From Planctomycetaceae bacterium (GTDB lineage: Bacteria; Planctomycetota; Planctomycetia; Pirellulales; Pirellulaceae), in contig SKZY01000109.1 in the NCBI GenBank assembly GCA_007127095.1, positions 1-57,730 of the forward strand: a DNA stretch of 57,730 nucleotides. The letters are read 5' to 3'. Position 1 is the first letter of the stretch. Each line of letters starts with the position of its first letter. Positions 31,471 through 40,173 of this stretch are shown here, in pieces. A model generated the notes under the pieces. That model saw nothing but the letters and a program-made list of their open reading frames with translations. It was not told the DNA's origin and did no database searches. The position numbers and the translations under genes were made by a program.

Positions 31471-32433
31471 ATGAGCGGAAGTGCCATGTCGTACCTGTTT
31501 ACCTGCCAGCATTGCCAAACCAAGACGTTGGTCGAGGACCGCTACAGTGGCCAATCGGGCAACTGCGTCACCTGTGGTTCGGCGATCACATTGCCCGATT
31601 TTGCGCCTCAGGCGGCGGTCGAGACTTCGCCGGTCGGCAATGCCGCTGCTTTTCGGCAAGGAGACCGCGGTTGGAGTCCGCAGACACGGCGGGCGATCGC
31701 CGCCACGATCGGATTGATCTTACTGGGGATCACCAGCGTCTCGATTGTCCGTTTTGGCGTACCCGCGGTGTCATCGCTGCAGGCCAATCGCTGGCGGGCC
31801 TCGTCCATTCGTGATTTGGAACAGGTGGCTGCCGCGTTGAACGCCTATGCCAGCGACTATGGCACCTACCCTCCCCCGGCTATCTACGGCGCCGACGGCA
31901 CTCCGCTTCACAGTTGGCGGGTATTGATCTTGCCGTATCTCGGTGAGAACGAATTGTTCGATCGATACGACTTTAACGAACCATGGAACTCGGCGGGCAA
32001 TCGACGACTAATCGGCCAGCCGCCCGCACTGCTTCGTAGCGGCGAAGTCGCGACCGCATCGCGTTTTTACTTGATCACGGGCCCGGGAACGTTATTCCCC
32101 CCTGCCCTGCCCCACGGATTCGCACCGCGCGGCCCGCGAGACGTGAGCGATAATCCTGGGCAGACCCTGTTGGTCGTCGAAGCGGTCCCGCCGGCGGCTG
32201 CGATGCTCTCCGGTTGGACCGAGCCGATCGACTTGGATGTCAGCCTGATGCGGGGCGCGATCGGCAGTTCACCTGGAGTCGAGATCGGCGGTGTCAGCGA
32301 AGATGGCGCCGTGGTCGCGACGGTTGACGGCCGCGGTCATTTCATCGATCAGCGACTGTCGCCGGTAACGGTGATGGCGTTGACGACGATCGCCGGCGGT
32401 GAACCGATCGCCGATGATATCTTCGATCGCTGA
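31471..32433 (+). CDS. Zinc-ribbon DUF1559-like membrane protein
   Basis: This is a 320-residue protein. An N-terminal zinc ribbon has Cys12, Cys15, Cys32 and Cys35 (TCQHCQ and NCVTCG). A single membrane segment follows (about 74-95). The outer part then has the DUF1559-type segment: RDLEQVAAALNAYASDYGTYPPP, GTPLHSWRVLILPYLGENELFDRYDFNEPWNS, and a late VDGRGHFID. DUF1559 proteins are planctomycete pseudopilin-like proteins. This one lacks the usual prepilin cleavage site and has the zinc ribbon instead. ATGs at 31471 and 31486 are both possible starts. It ends 20 bp from the convergent argG. Confidence 0.85.
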   Translation: MSGSAMSYLFTCQHCQTKTLVEDRYSGQSGNCVTCGSAITLPDFAPQAAVETSPVGNAAAFRQGDRGWSPQTRRAIAATIGLILLGITSVSIVRFGVPAVSSLQANRWRASSIRDLEQVAAALNAYASDYGTYPPPAIYGADGTPLHSWRVLILPYLGENELFDRYDFNEPWNSAGNRRLIGQPPALLRSGEVATASRFYLITGPGTLFPPALPHGFAPRGPRDVSDNPGQTLLVVEAVPPAAAMLSGWTEPIDLDVSLMRGAIGSSPGVEIGGVSEDGAVVATVDGRGHFIDQRLSPVTVMALTTIAGGEPIADDIFDR

Positions 32434-32453
32434 TTGCCAGCGGTCGACTGAAG

Positions 32454-33671
32454 TCAGTAGGGACGCGGCTGTATGGTTCCCTGGACGCGGCCTGGCAGCC
32501 CGTGGATCCTGAGAAAACCTTCGGCATCGTCCTGGTTGTAACTGCCGCCACCCTCCATCGTCGCGATCTCGGCGTCGTACAGGCTCAGTGGACTCGACCG
32601 GCGAGCGACCGTGATATTTCCTTTGTAAAGGCTGAGTGTCACCTCGCCGGTGACCGGACTTTGGGCTTGGCGGTTGAAGGCCAGCAAGGCATCCATCTTG
32701 GGGGCGTACCAAAAACCGTAATAGACCATTTCGGCGACTTCGGGGGCGAGGCGATCGCGGAGGTGTGCCAGGTCGCGGTCGATCGTCAGCTGTTCGACAT
32801 ACATATGTGCGTCGTAGAGCAGCGTCATCCCGGGGGCCTCGTAGACGCCTCGGCTCTTCATCCCGACGAAACGGTTCTCGACCATGTCGATCCGGCCGAT
32901 CCCGTTGCGGCCGCCGATCGTGTTGAGTTGTTCGACCATCTCGAGGGCGGTGAGTCGTTTACCGTCGAGTGTCACTGGGACTCCCGATTCGAAACCGATC
33001 GTGACTTCCTCGGCCTGGTCGGGGGCCTGTTGCGGACTGACCCCCATCCCGAAATCGACCAACTCGACGCCGTTAACGTCCAACGCTTCGAGTTGGCCGG
33101 CCTCGTAGCTGATATGCAAGACGTTTTCGTCACTGCTGTACGGCTTGCTGGTGCTCGCCTTAACCGGAATATCGTGTTTGGCGCAGTAGTCGATCAACTC
33201 GGTCCGACCGGGGAAGGCGTCGCGGAAGCTCTTCATCCGCCACGGGGCGATCATTTCGATCTTCGGGTCGAGCGCTTCGGCGGCGAGTTGGAAGCGACAC
33301 TGGTCATTCCCCTTACCGGTCGCGCCGTGGGCGTAGGCCGTCGCCCCGACTTCGCGAGCCACTTGCAGACAGACCTTGCTGATCAACGGCCGAGCGATCG
33401 ACGTGCCGAGCAGGTAGATCCCCTCGTACTTGGCTCGCCAGGCGAGGACGGGGAAAGCGAAATCGCGACAGAGTTCCTCGCGGACGTCGACGATCCGGGC
33501 CGACGCGGCTCCGCATTTTTTGGCTTTATCCAAAATCGCTTGGCGATCCTCGCACGGTTGTCCCAGATCGACATAGACGGCGTGGACGTCATATCCCTGT
33601 TCTTGCAGCCAGACGACGATCACAGACGTGTCGAGGCCGCCGGAATAGGCCAATACGCAACTTTTCTTCAT
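32454..33671 (-). CDS. argG: Argininosuccinate synthase
   Basis: ArgG joins citrulline and aspartate with ATP to form argininosuccinate in arginine synthesis. The 405-residue protein begins with the N-type ATP pyrophosphatase P-loop (VLAYSGGLDTSV). It carries the family segments YAHGATGKGNDQCRF and GRNGIGRIDMVENRFVGMKSRG. It ends with GFLRIHGLPGRVQ. Length matches the family. It is divergent from larB. No other arg gene is in the window. Confidence 0.98.
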   Translation of the reverse strand: MKKSCVLAYSGGLDTSVIVVWLQEQGYDVHAVYVDLGQPCEDRQAILDKAKKCGAASARIVDVREELCRDFAFPVLAWRAKYEGIYLLGTSIARPLISKVCLQVAREVGATAYAHGATGKGNDQCRFQLAAEALDPKIEMIAPWRMKSFRDAFPGRTELIDYCAKHDIPVKASTSKPYSSDENVLHISYEAGQLEALDVNGVELVDFGMGVSPQQAPDQAEEVTIGFESGVPVTLDGKRLTALEMVEQLNTIGGRNGIGRIDMVENRFVGMKSRGVYEAPGMTLLYDAHMYVEQLTIDRDLAHLRDRLAPEVAEMVYYGFWYAPKMDALLAFNRQAQSPVTGEVTLSLYKGNITVARRSSPLSLYDAEIATMEGGGSYNQDDAEGFLRIHGLPGRVQGTIQPRPY

Positions 33672-33849
33672 GGAACGCTTCTAATTCTTCGGTGGATGGG
33701 GCCGGACGCGATGTCGGCCGACGGGAGGTTGCCGCAGGCGCCTACGGCGATGAGTATATTCTGCCAGCGGTTTCCGCGGGATCGGTCCTGCGCGGGATAC
33801 TACGCCCGATTCGGATGTCTCGACCACCAGTTTAGCAGCACCATTTGCC

Positions 33850-34725
33850 ATGCCCTCCCCTGCCCTGCGAGAGATCCTCGATCGTGTTGCCGCCGGCGAA
33901 TTGACCGTCGACGAAGCCGTCTTGCGAGTCGATGTCACGGCGACGGCTCAACTTCCCGGGGCGATGATCGACTTGGGCCGCGCCGCCCGCTGCCGGCTCG
34001 GCGAAGTGATCTATGGCGAAGGCAAATCGCCGGAGCTGGTCGTCGAGATCGCCAAGCGGATGATCGGCTCGGGCCAGGAGGCGTTGGTGACCCGCGTCGA
34101 CGCTGCGATGGCCGAGTCGATCTGTGCCGCGTTTGACCAGCACCGCTACCACCGCGACGCCCGCACCGTACGGGTCTCGTCCCGGCCGATCACCCCCCTG
34201 CCCCGCTACACTCCGGACGTCGATTCATCCGCCGCTTCATTCTCCGGGGCGACCGAAACGATGCGGCCAGCGGTCGGTTCCGCCGCAGCGATACCCCATG
34301 TCGCCGTCGTGACCGCTGGCAGCACCGACCGCCCGATTGCGGCCGAGGCGATCGAGACGCTCGATTGGATCGGCATCGCCGTCGACGATATCGAAGACGT
34401 CGGCGTGGCCGGCCCCCAACGATTGCTGTCTGTCGTCCCCCGGCTGCGCTCCGCCTCGGTGGTGGTCGTGATCGCCGGCATGGAGGGGGCGTTGGCTAGC
34501 ATGGTCGGCGGATATGTCGGTTGCCCGGTGATCGCGGTGCCGACGAGCGTCGGTTACGGATCGAACTTTGCTGGATTGACACCCTTGCTGGGGATGCTGA
34601 CATCGTGTGCTGCCAATGTCAGCGTGGTCGGAATCGATGCCGGCTTCAAAGGCGGATACGTGGCCGGATTGATCGCGACGCGGCTGCGCGATGCTGCGAC
34701 TGCCCGACCTGCGGCTCTTGTTTAA
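33850..34725 (+). CDS. larB: Nickel-pincer cofactor biosynthesis protein LarB
   Basis: LarB carboxylates the pyridinium ring of nicotinic acid adenine dinucleotide and hydrolyses the anhydride, the first step towards the nickel-pincer cofactor of lactate racemase. The 291-residue protein ends in a PurE-like domain with GVAGPQRLL, VVVIAGMEGALASMVGGYVGCPVIAVPTSVGYG and SCAANVSVVGIDAGFKGGYVAG. All are typical of LarB. The N-terminal part (REILDRVAAGELTVDEAV) also fits. larC and larE are not in the window. It starts a plus-strand run with nnrD (32-bp gap) and the MlrC-like gene. Confidence 0.93.
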   Translation: MPSPALREILDRVAAGELTVDEAVLRVDVTATAQLPGAMIDLGRAARCRLGEVIYGEGKSPELVVEIAKRMIGSGQEALVTRVDAAMAESICAAFDQHRYHRDARTVRVSSRPITPLPRYTPDVDSSAASFSGATETMRPAVGSAAAIPHVAVVTAGSTDRPIAAEAIETLDWIGIAVDDIEDVGVAGPQRLLSVVPRLRSASVVVVIAGMEGALASMVGGYVGCPVIAVPTSVGYGSNFAGLTPLLGMLTSCAANVSVVGIDAGFKGGYVAGLIATRLRDAATARPAALV

Positions 34726-34757
34726 CCTGTTGAAACGAAAAATCACACCGCTCACCG

Positions 34758-35621
34758 ATGAACATGTCAGCAATCGGATCGCCCGCCGCTCCCCTGCCCT
34801 GGCCTGCGCGAAATGCCGAGAGCCACAAAGGCGATCACGGCCGCGTGGTACTGGTCGGCGGTTCGCGTGGGATGTCCGGTTCGATCGCGCTGGCGGCGAT
34901 GGCGGCATTGCGGAGTGGTTCGGGGTTGGTGTCAGCGATCGTCCCCGATCGTTGCCTCGAGACGGTGGCTGGGTTTGACCCCTGTCTGATGACTTTGGCG
35001 GCGCCTGAGGACCGTGTTGGACGGTTCGCGATCACGGCTGCCGGTTTTGTCGCTGATCGGGTCGCTTCGGTCGATGCGATCGGTGTCGGCCCTGGCATGG
35101 CGATCGGTCCGGGCAGCCGGATGGTCGTCCGACGGCTAGCCGAGCTGGGTCAAATCCCGCGAGTTTTCGATGCTGATGCACTCAACCTGATCGCTTCGCT
35201 CGACGGGCTGGCGATTCCTGGCCCCGCCGTGCTGACACCCCATCCCGGTGAATTGCAACGGCTGACCGGAGTCTCCGCTGGCGACCGTGGCAAACAGATC
35301 CGAGCCGCGGTGGCGTTGGCCGGCCGACTCGGTGTGGTGGTCGTCCTCAAAGGTGCCGCTACCTTGGTCACCGACGGCACCGTTCGCTGGTTCAACGAGA
35401 CCGGGAATGCGGGAATGGCGACTGGCGGCAGTGGCGACTGTTTAACCGGGATCATCACGTCGCTGCTGGGGCAACGGTTGTCGCCTTACGACGCCGCTCG
35501 TCTCGGCGTTTACGTTCACGGCCTTGCCGGCGATTTCGCCGCCGCGGCGTTGAGCCAACCGGCAATGACCGCAGCCGATATTCTCCGGCACCTCCCCCCT
35601 GCCCTGTCCCGGATGACCTGA
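34758..35621 (+). CDS. nnrD: ADP/ATP-dependent NAD(P)H-hydrate dehydratase
   Basis: NnrD repairs hydrated, inactive NAD(P)HX by dehydrating it. The 287-residue ribokinase-like protein has the N-terminal HKGDHGRVVLVGGSRGMSGS, LTPHPGEL, VVLKGAATLV and the nucleotide-binding MATGGSGDCLTGIITSLL, which holds the catalytic Asp. The NnrE epimerase domain, often fused N-terminally, is absent, so epimerisation must be done elsewhere. The stop codon overlaps the next start (TGATG), indicating translational coupling. The N-terminal codons hold one KOPS-like octamer and the C-terminal codons another. Confidence 0.93.
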   Translation: MNMSAIGSPAAPLPWPARNAESHKGDHGRVVLVGGSRGMSGSIALAAMAALRSGSGLVSAIVPDRCLETVAGFDPCLMTLAAPEDRVGRFAITAAGFVADRVASVDAIGVGPGMAIGPGSRMVVRRLAELGQIPRVFDADALNLIASLDGLAIPGPAVLTPHPGELQRLTGVSAGDRGKQIRAAVALAGRLGVVVVLKGAATLVTDGTVRWFNETGNAGMATGGSGDCLTGIITSLLGQRLSPYDAARLGVYVHGLAGDFAAAALSQPAMTAADILRHLPPALSRMT

Positions 35622-37123
35622 TGATCGAATCGCCATCGTCCCCCCGTGTCCTGATCGCCGGACTGTTTCATGAAACCCACACCTTTTTGGAAGAGACGAC
35701 CGGTCCACAGGACTTTCAGACCTGGCAGGGCGAGGAGTTGCTGGCCCGCAGCGGCGACGCATCGCCGCTCGGCGGGGTGCTCGAGTTTGCCGCCGCCGAA
35801 GGCTGGGTGACACTTCCCGGCGTCTGGTCGATGGCGGTGCCTGGCGGCACCGTTTCCGATGACGTTTGGGACGATTATTGGTCAGCGTTGGAGAAGGCGA
35901 TCGGGCGTCACGTTGCGAGCGGCATCGACGCGATTTATCTGGTGTTGCACGGGGCGATGGTCTGTCGCTCCTTGCCCGATGTCGAAGGCGAATTGCTGCG
36001 CCGTCTGCGGGCCAACCCGGCGTTGGCAACGGTACCGATCTATGGCGTGCTCGACCTGCATGCGAACGTATCGCCGGCGATGATGTCGTTGACCGATTGC
36101 TTGGTCGCCTACCGAGAAAACCCTCACGCCGACGCGCGTGAAGCCGCGGTTCGGGCTGCTCGCTTCCTCGCGGAGCGACTTCGCGGCGGCCCCCGACTGC
36201 GACAATCACTTCGCCAAGTACCGATCTTGTGGGCGCCGACCGGGACGGCATCGGCCACAGATCCGATGCGAACACTGCTTGACCGCGCCCGCCAGATCGA
36301 AAGTGCCGAGCCGGCGATCTGCTGTATTAGCATCATTCCCGGCTTCGCGTTCGCCGACACACCGGACACCGGGCTCTCAATCAGCGTCGTCGGTACGGCC
36401 GATCAACGACGACTCGACGAGGTCTTGGATGAACTCGAGTCGCTGGCCAAACGGGTCGCCGCGTTGGGGATCGTCGAAGACCGCAGCCTCGATCAGACGC
36501 TCGAGCAGTGGAAAGCTTCGCCGCCGGCTGGATTGACTGTGATCGCCGAACCGTCTGACAATATCGGTGGCGGCGCCCCGGGCGATGGCACGGGCTTGCT
36601 GCGCGGATTGATCCGCCAGCAGATCGAGAACGCGGCGGTTTGCTTGAACGATCCTCAAGCGGTTGTCGCGCTCGCCGACCACGCCCCCGGCAGCCGCATC
36701 AAGATCGCTCTGGGCGGCCGCGGATCGCTCGATGCCGGTCCGCTCGAAGCCGAGTTCTTGCTGGTGGGTATGTACGACGGACGGTTCGAACTGGAGGACA
36801 AACAAAGCCACTTGGCGTCGGTCGTCGGCGACCGCTTCGACATGGGCCGCTGTGCCCTGCTCCGACACGGCGGCATCACGATCTTGGTCACCAGTCACCG
36901 CACCCCACCGATGGACCTCGGACAATGGCGATCGGTCGGTTTGGACCCCGAGTCGTTCGCCGTCATCGGGGTCAAAGCGGCGGTTGCTCACCGCAAGACA
37001 TATGATCCGATCGCCGCACAGAACCTGTCGGTCGCGACGCCCGGGCCTTGTGGTTCCGATTTGAGCCGTTTTCCGTTCCGGCATTTGCGTCGGCCGATGT
37101 TTCCCTGGGACCCGTTGGCCTGA
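35621..37123 (+). CDS. MlrC-like M81 family metallopeptidase
   Basis: This is a 500-residue protein of the MlrC/M81 family, named after the last enzyme of microcystin-LR breakdown. The N-terminal domain has the typical LIAGLFHETHTF with its metal-binding His, YLVLHGAMV, GVLDLHANVS and YRENPHAD. The C-terminal domain has SDNIGGGAPGDGTGLL and the late RHGGITILVTSHRTPPMD. There is no signal peptide, so it is probably cytoplasmic. The actual substrate is unknown, because most family members act on other compounds. It is coupled to nnrD, and a 15-bp tandem repeat spans its stop codon. Confidence 0.93.
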   Translation: MIESPSSPRVLIAGLFHETHTFLEETTGPQDFQTWQGEELLARSGDASPLGGVLEFAAAEGWVTLPGVWSMAVPGGTVSDDVWDDYWSALEKAIGRHVASGIDAIYLVLHGAMVCRSLPDVEGELLRRLRANPALATVPIYGVLDLHANVSPAMMSLTDCLVAYRENPHADAREAAVRAARFLAERLRGGPRLRQSLRQVPILWAPTGTASATDPMRTLLDRARQIESAEPAICCISIIPGFAFADTPDTGLSISVVGTADQRRLDEVLDELESLAKRVAALGIVEDRSLDQTLEQWKASPPAGLTVIAEPSDNIGGGAPGDGTGLLRGLIRQQIENAAVCLNDPQAVVALADHAPGSRIKIALGGRGSLDAGPLEAEFLLVGMYDGRFELEDKQSHLASVVGDRFDMGRCALLRHGGITILVTSHRTPPMDLGQWRSVGLDPESFAVIGVKAAVAHRKTYDPIAAQNLSVATPGPCGSDLSRFPFRHLRRPMFPWDPLA

Positions 37124-37144
37124 TCCGCCTTGGCCTGATCCGCT
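37115..37144 (+). repeat. 15-bp tandem duplication across the MlrC-like gene stop
   Basis: TTGGCCTGATCCGCC (37115-37129) is followed immediately by TTGGCCTGATCCGCT (37130-37144). The gene's TGA stop (37121-37123) lies in the first copy, so the second copy is non-coding. Confidence 0.95.
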
Positions 37145-37177
37145 GTCAGAAATCTTTGAGCAGCGCCGCGGCGTCTG

Positions 37178-38254
37178 TCACACGTCGGATTCGCTGGGCA
37201 GTACTTCGGAAAAGAAACGCATCCAATTGCCGTGCATGATCAAGCCGATGTCGTCAGGGGAATAGCCCCGTTTTTCGAGCAGCGGTGGGAGAATTCGCTG
37301 TAGGTCAGTGTAGCGATCGAGATCGGCCGGCGTTTGTTCGTTACCGTAGCCGCCGTCGAGGTCGGTCCCGATGCCGACGTGACGGGCGTCGCCGGCCAGT
37401 TGGCAGACGATGTCGATATTGTCGACCGCCCGCTCGATCGTCGACATCGGCGGGGTCACGCCGCGGACGTAGCCGTGTTGCATCATGATCACGTCGAACG
37501 CCATCCCGATCACGCCATCCCGCTCGATCACTGCCCGGTATTGCTCGTCGCTGAACTGACGTTGCCAATCGGAGATCTGTTTCGAGTTTTGGTGGCTGGC
37601 GTGAACCCGGCCGCCGAACCGTTCGAGCAATTGCCAGAACGCGACGTCGGATAGATGGGTCAGGTCGACCGTGATCCCCAGCCGTTCGATGTTCTGCAGC
37701 AGCGGAATCGCGTCGAGCGCTAGGCCGACTTCGCTGCGAGTGCCGCCACCGTACCGATTGCCACCGTAGTGCGTCAGCCCGATCGCCCGCAGGCCATGGT
37801 CGTAAAACTCGTCGATCGTATCGGGCGTCAACACCGGGTCCGCTCCCTCCATCGTCAACACGAACCCCAGCGGCGTCGTATCTGGGGCGCCGCGATACGC
37901 TTCGAGGTGAGCGGTCAGTTGTTCACGGGATTTCAGCATCCGCATCCAGCCGGCCCGCTCCATCGCTCGATAGTAAGCGAGATGGGCATGAGCCATCGCG
38001 TAACAGGCCTCGGGAGTAATCCAACCCATCTCATGGTTGATCTCCTTTTCCTGGCGGGCCAACAGGGTGGTTAAGCAGATCGCGACGCCGGCTTGACGCA
38101 GTTCGGGAAACGACAACGTCCCGTTGCATCTCCCTTTTTGGGTCATCTCGAGGGCTCGTTCCTGGGCGCGGATGTCATCGACCGATTGGCGGAGGTCGCG
38201 GTTCCAATCGACGGCATTCAGGGCGAGATCGAGGTGGGCGTCAAAAATCAGCAT
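37178..38254 (-). CDS. Membrane dipeptidase-like M19 family protein
   Basis: This is a 358-residue protein of the renal dipeptidase family, which hydrolyses dipeptides at a binuclear zinc site in an amidohydrolase barrel. Metal-binding motifs are the N-terminal FDAHLDLAL (His7, Asp9), LTHYGGN, TVDLTHLSD and HASHQNSK. VGIGTDLDGGYG, containing the Asp of the active site, comes near the C-terminus. The ATG at 38254 is chosen since the metal motif begins four residues later. No signal peptide is seen, so despite the family name it is probably cytoplasmic. It converges on the MlrC-like gene. Confidence 0.93.
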   Translation of the reverse strand: MLIFDAHLDLALNAVDWNRDLRQSVDDIRAQERALEMTQKGRCNGTLSFPELRQAGVAICLTTLLARQEKEINHEMGWITPEACYAMAHAHLAYYRAMERAGWMRMLKSREQLTAHLEAYRGAPDTTPLGFVLTMEGADPVLTPDTIDEFYDHGLRAIGLTHYGGNRYGGGTRSEVGLALDAIPLLQNIERLGITVDLTHLSDVAFWQLLERFGGRVHASHQNSKQISDWQRQFSDEQYRAVIERDGVIGMAFDVIMMQHGYVRGVTPPMSTIERAVDNIDIVCQLAGDARHVGIGTDLDGGYGNEQTPADLDRYTDLQRILPPLLEKRGYSPDDIGLIMHGNWMRFFSEVLPSESDV

Positions 38255-38361
38255 CGGTGGGATAGCCTCAGGCGGGTAGACAAACGGTGGCAGGAATTCT
38301 GTGGACCGGGTCCAGGCGGCTGAATATAGCAATCTGGCGATCGTCCGGAGTCGATCGCGGA

Positions 38362-39771
38362 TCAGCGACGCGGCGGTCGTGCTAGCTCGTCGGCCCGCAG
38401 CGGGTCATGATCGGGGTTGGTGACCGGCATCTGGGCATTCACCTGGCGACGCCAATCGGCCAGCGAGGTACGCAGTTCGGCGGTCAATGCCGGCTGCTGA
38501 GCCGCCAAATCGGTTGTCTCACCCATGTCGTGAGCGATGTGAAACAACTCCGCCGTGTCGTCTTCGAACCATTCGATCAACTTCCAATCGCCACGGCGGA
38601 TCGCGCCGGCCGGTTTGGAATGGTGGTAATGCGGTAGGTGCCAAAACAACGAACGGTCGGCGGGAGGCTGAGGCGGATCGGCCCATGTTCCGGCCAGGCT
38701 GACACCATCGGTCGGTACGGAGGGCGGTGGCGACTCGGCCAGCTCTCGCAACGTGGGGTGAAGATCGATCGTGGTCGCCAACGCGTCGGAGGTGGTCCCG
38801 GCGGCGATCGTATCGGTCCAGCGGATGATCGCCGGGACACGGATGCCACCCTCGAAAAGCGTCCCTTTCTCGCCGCGGAGCGGAGCGTTGGACGTGTAGA
38901 CGTTCCCGGCTTGGTCATGGACGAGACCGCCATTATCGGAAATGAACCAAACGAGGGTCTGGCGACCGAGACCGAGGCGATCAATGGCATCGACGATCTC
39001 CCCTACACTCTGGTCGAGTTCCTCGAGCAGCCCGGCATACTCGGGCAGGCTCGGATAGCCCTCGACGGCCGGCTTTGAGCGATACTTAGCCAGTAATCGA
39101 GGAGTCGTCGACAGCGGGATATGGACCGCAAAGTGGGAGACCTGCAGCAAAAATGGCTGCTCGCGATGGGATTCAATGAATCGAATCGCCTCGGCGGTTA
39201 GGAACTCTGCGGTCCGCCGTTGGCGATCTCCCGTTACCGCCGGTGGTTGCGTATTCCCTTGGCACACCAACGTCGTTTGCCAACCCTGCTCGGCCGGACC
39301 GTAGCCGGGGCCGCCGAGATGCCATTTGCCAAAATAGCCGGTCGCGTAACCGGTCGCGGCGAGGCTCTCGGCGATCGTTGTCACTTCCAGTGGTAGCTGG
39401 CGTTGGACCGGCGGATCGATCAGCCGGGCAAACGGCCGCCGATGTCCGGGGATGTGTTGGGTGATCCCGAATCGGGCCTGCTCCTGACCCGATTGCAGAT
39501 TGGCCCGCGTCGGTGAGCAGACCGGCCCGGCATAAAACTGTGTCCAACGCAGCCCCTCGGCGGCCAAGCGGTCGATCCGCGGCGTTTCATTGAAACGGTT
39601 GCCGTAACAGCCCAAATCGGCGTAACCGAGATCATCCGCCAAGATGATCACTACGTTCGGAGGCGACGCAAACGTCGTTAAAGAAGGGAGCAACCAGAAC
39701 AACCAGGCGAAATGCCAAGCGTGACTCAGGCGGCCGGGTCGCGGAATTGGCTGTCGAAGAAAAAGGTTCAT
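38362..39771 (-). CDS. Secreted Cys-type sulfatase
   Basis: This is a 469-residue exported sulfatase. A signal peptide or anchor occupies about residues 15-36. The catalytic motif VCSPTRANLQSGQ places Cys85 as the residue to be converted to formylglycine. The metal-binding ILADDLGYADLGCYG and the later VWFISDNGG are also present, along with GKWHLGG. The natural substrate, probably a sulfated polysaccharide, cannot be told. Maturation needs a formylglycine-generating enzyme. The SUMF1 protein in this window lacks the usual cysteines, so another must exist. It is divergent from the DUF1501 cluster across a 402-bp gap. Confidence 0.95.
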   Translation of the reverse strand: MNLFLRQPIPRPGRLSHAWHFAWLFWLLPSLTTFASPPNVVIILADDLGYADLGCYGNRFNETPRIDRLAAEGLRWTQFYAGPVCSPTRANLQSGQEQARFGITQHIPGHRRPFARLIDPPVQRQLPLEVTTIAESLAATGYATGYFGKWHLGGPGYGPAEQGWQTTLVCQGNTQPPAVTGDRQRRTAEFLTAEAIRFIESHREQPFLLQVSHFAVHIPLSTTPRLLAKYRSKPAVEGYPSLPEYAGLLEELDQSVGEIVDAIDRLGLGRQTLVWFISDNGGLVHDQAGNVYTSNAPLRGEKGTLFEGGIRVPAIIRWTDTIAAGTTSDALATTIDLHPTLRELAESPPPSVPTDGVSLAGTWADPPQPPADRSLFWHLPHYHHSKPAGAIRRGDWKLIEWFEDDTAELFHIAHDMGETTDLAAQQPALTAELRTSLADWRRQVNAQMPVTNPDHDPLRADELARPPRR

Positions 39772-39913
39772 AAGTATTGAGAATACACGAAAAATCGACG
39801 CAATCGATAAATTGGCTGAGTTCATTTTGAGCGACCATTCGTTTCAGACAGCATGTCGCAGTGATCCGTCTGAGCGGCGGTCCGACGTGCGGAATGTCTG
39901 GATTACAAAATCT

Positions 39914-39940
39914 TTGACAATCCTGCGGCGATCGGATAGT
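39914..39940 (+). promoter_or_regulatory. Sigma70-like promoter for the DUF1501 cluster
   Basis: A perfect -35 box TTGACA (39914-39919) is followed after 15 bp by GATAGT (39935-39940), which matches the -10 consensus at four of six positions. The spacer is slightly short. Transcription would start near 39947 and give a leader of about 225 nt before the ATG at 40174. Confidence 0.5.
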
Positions 39941-39963
39941 CTCCAGCGGTTAGCTACCCACCT

Positions 39964-40031
39964 GGGTCCTCTTTGCTGAGGACCCGACCCACCTACCCAT
40001 GCACGATCGAACGCCCTTTCTCGTTGAAGGG
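39964..40031 (+). promoter_or_regulatory. Two stem-loops in the DUF1501 cluster leader
   Basis: GGGTCCTC (39964-39971) and GAGGACCC (39978-39985) form a perfect 8-bp stem with a 6-nt loop. A second, weaker hairpin pairs CCCTT (40014-40018) with AAGGG (40027-40031). They lie just downstream of the predicted transcription start. The first could be an attenuator, an mRNA-stabilising stem or a protein-binding site. No known riboswitch class was recognised. Confidence 0.45.
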
Positions 40032-40173
40032 ACGCTGTTTTCTGGATTGGTCGCCGGTCACGGCGAGCCGGTCGAAGAATTGACTTCAGGCCCGTTGGTC
40101 GGGTCGTTTACCTGTTAAGTGCGGTCGAGATACCCGGTATCCGGCCCGTTTTATTCCTCGGGAGTACGGACAA

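Larger units (their letters stand above)
39772..40173. other. Divergent intergenic region with promoter and structured leader
   Basis: This gap separates the minus-strand sulfatase from the plus-strand DUF1501 cluster. It has a sigma70-like promoter at 39914-39940 on the plus strand and hairpins at 39964-39985 and 40014-40031. It contains no convincing gene. Confidence 0.6.

Noticed and set aside
32502-34136. A 544-residue plus-strand open frame opposite argG and across the larB start
   Set aside because: argG on the other strand is unambiguous, and the frame is explained by GC-rich codon bias.
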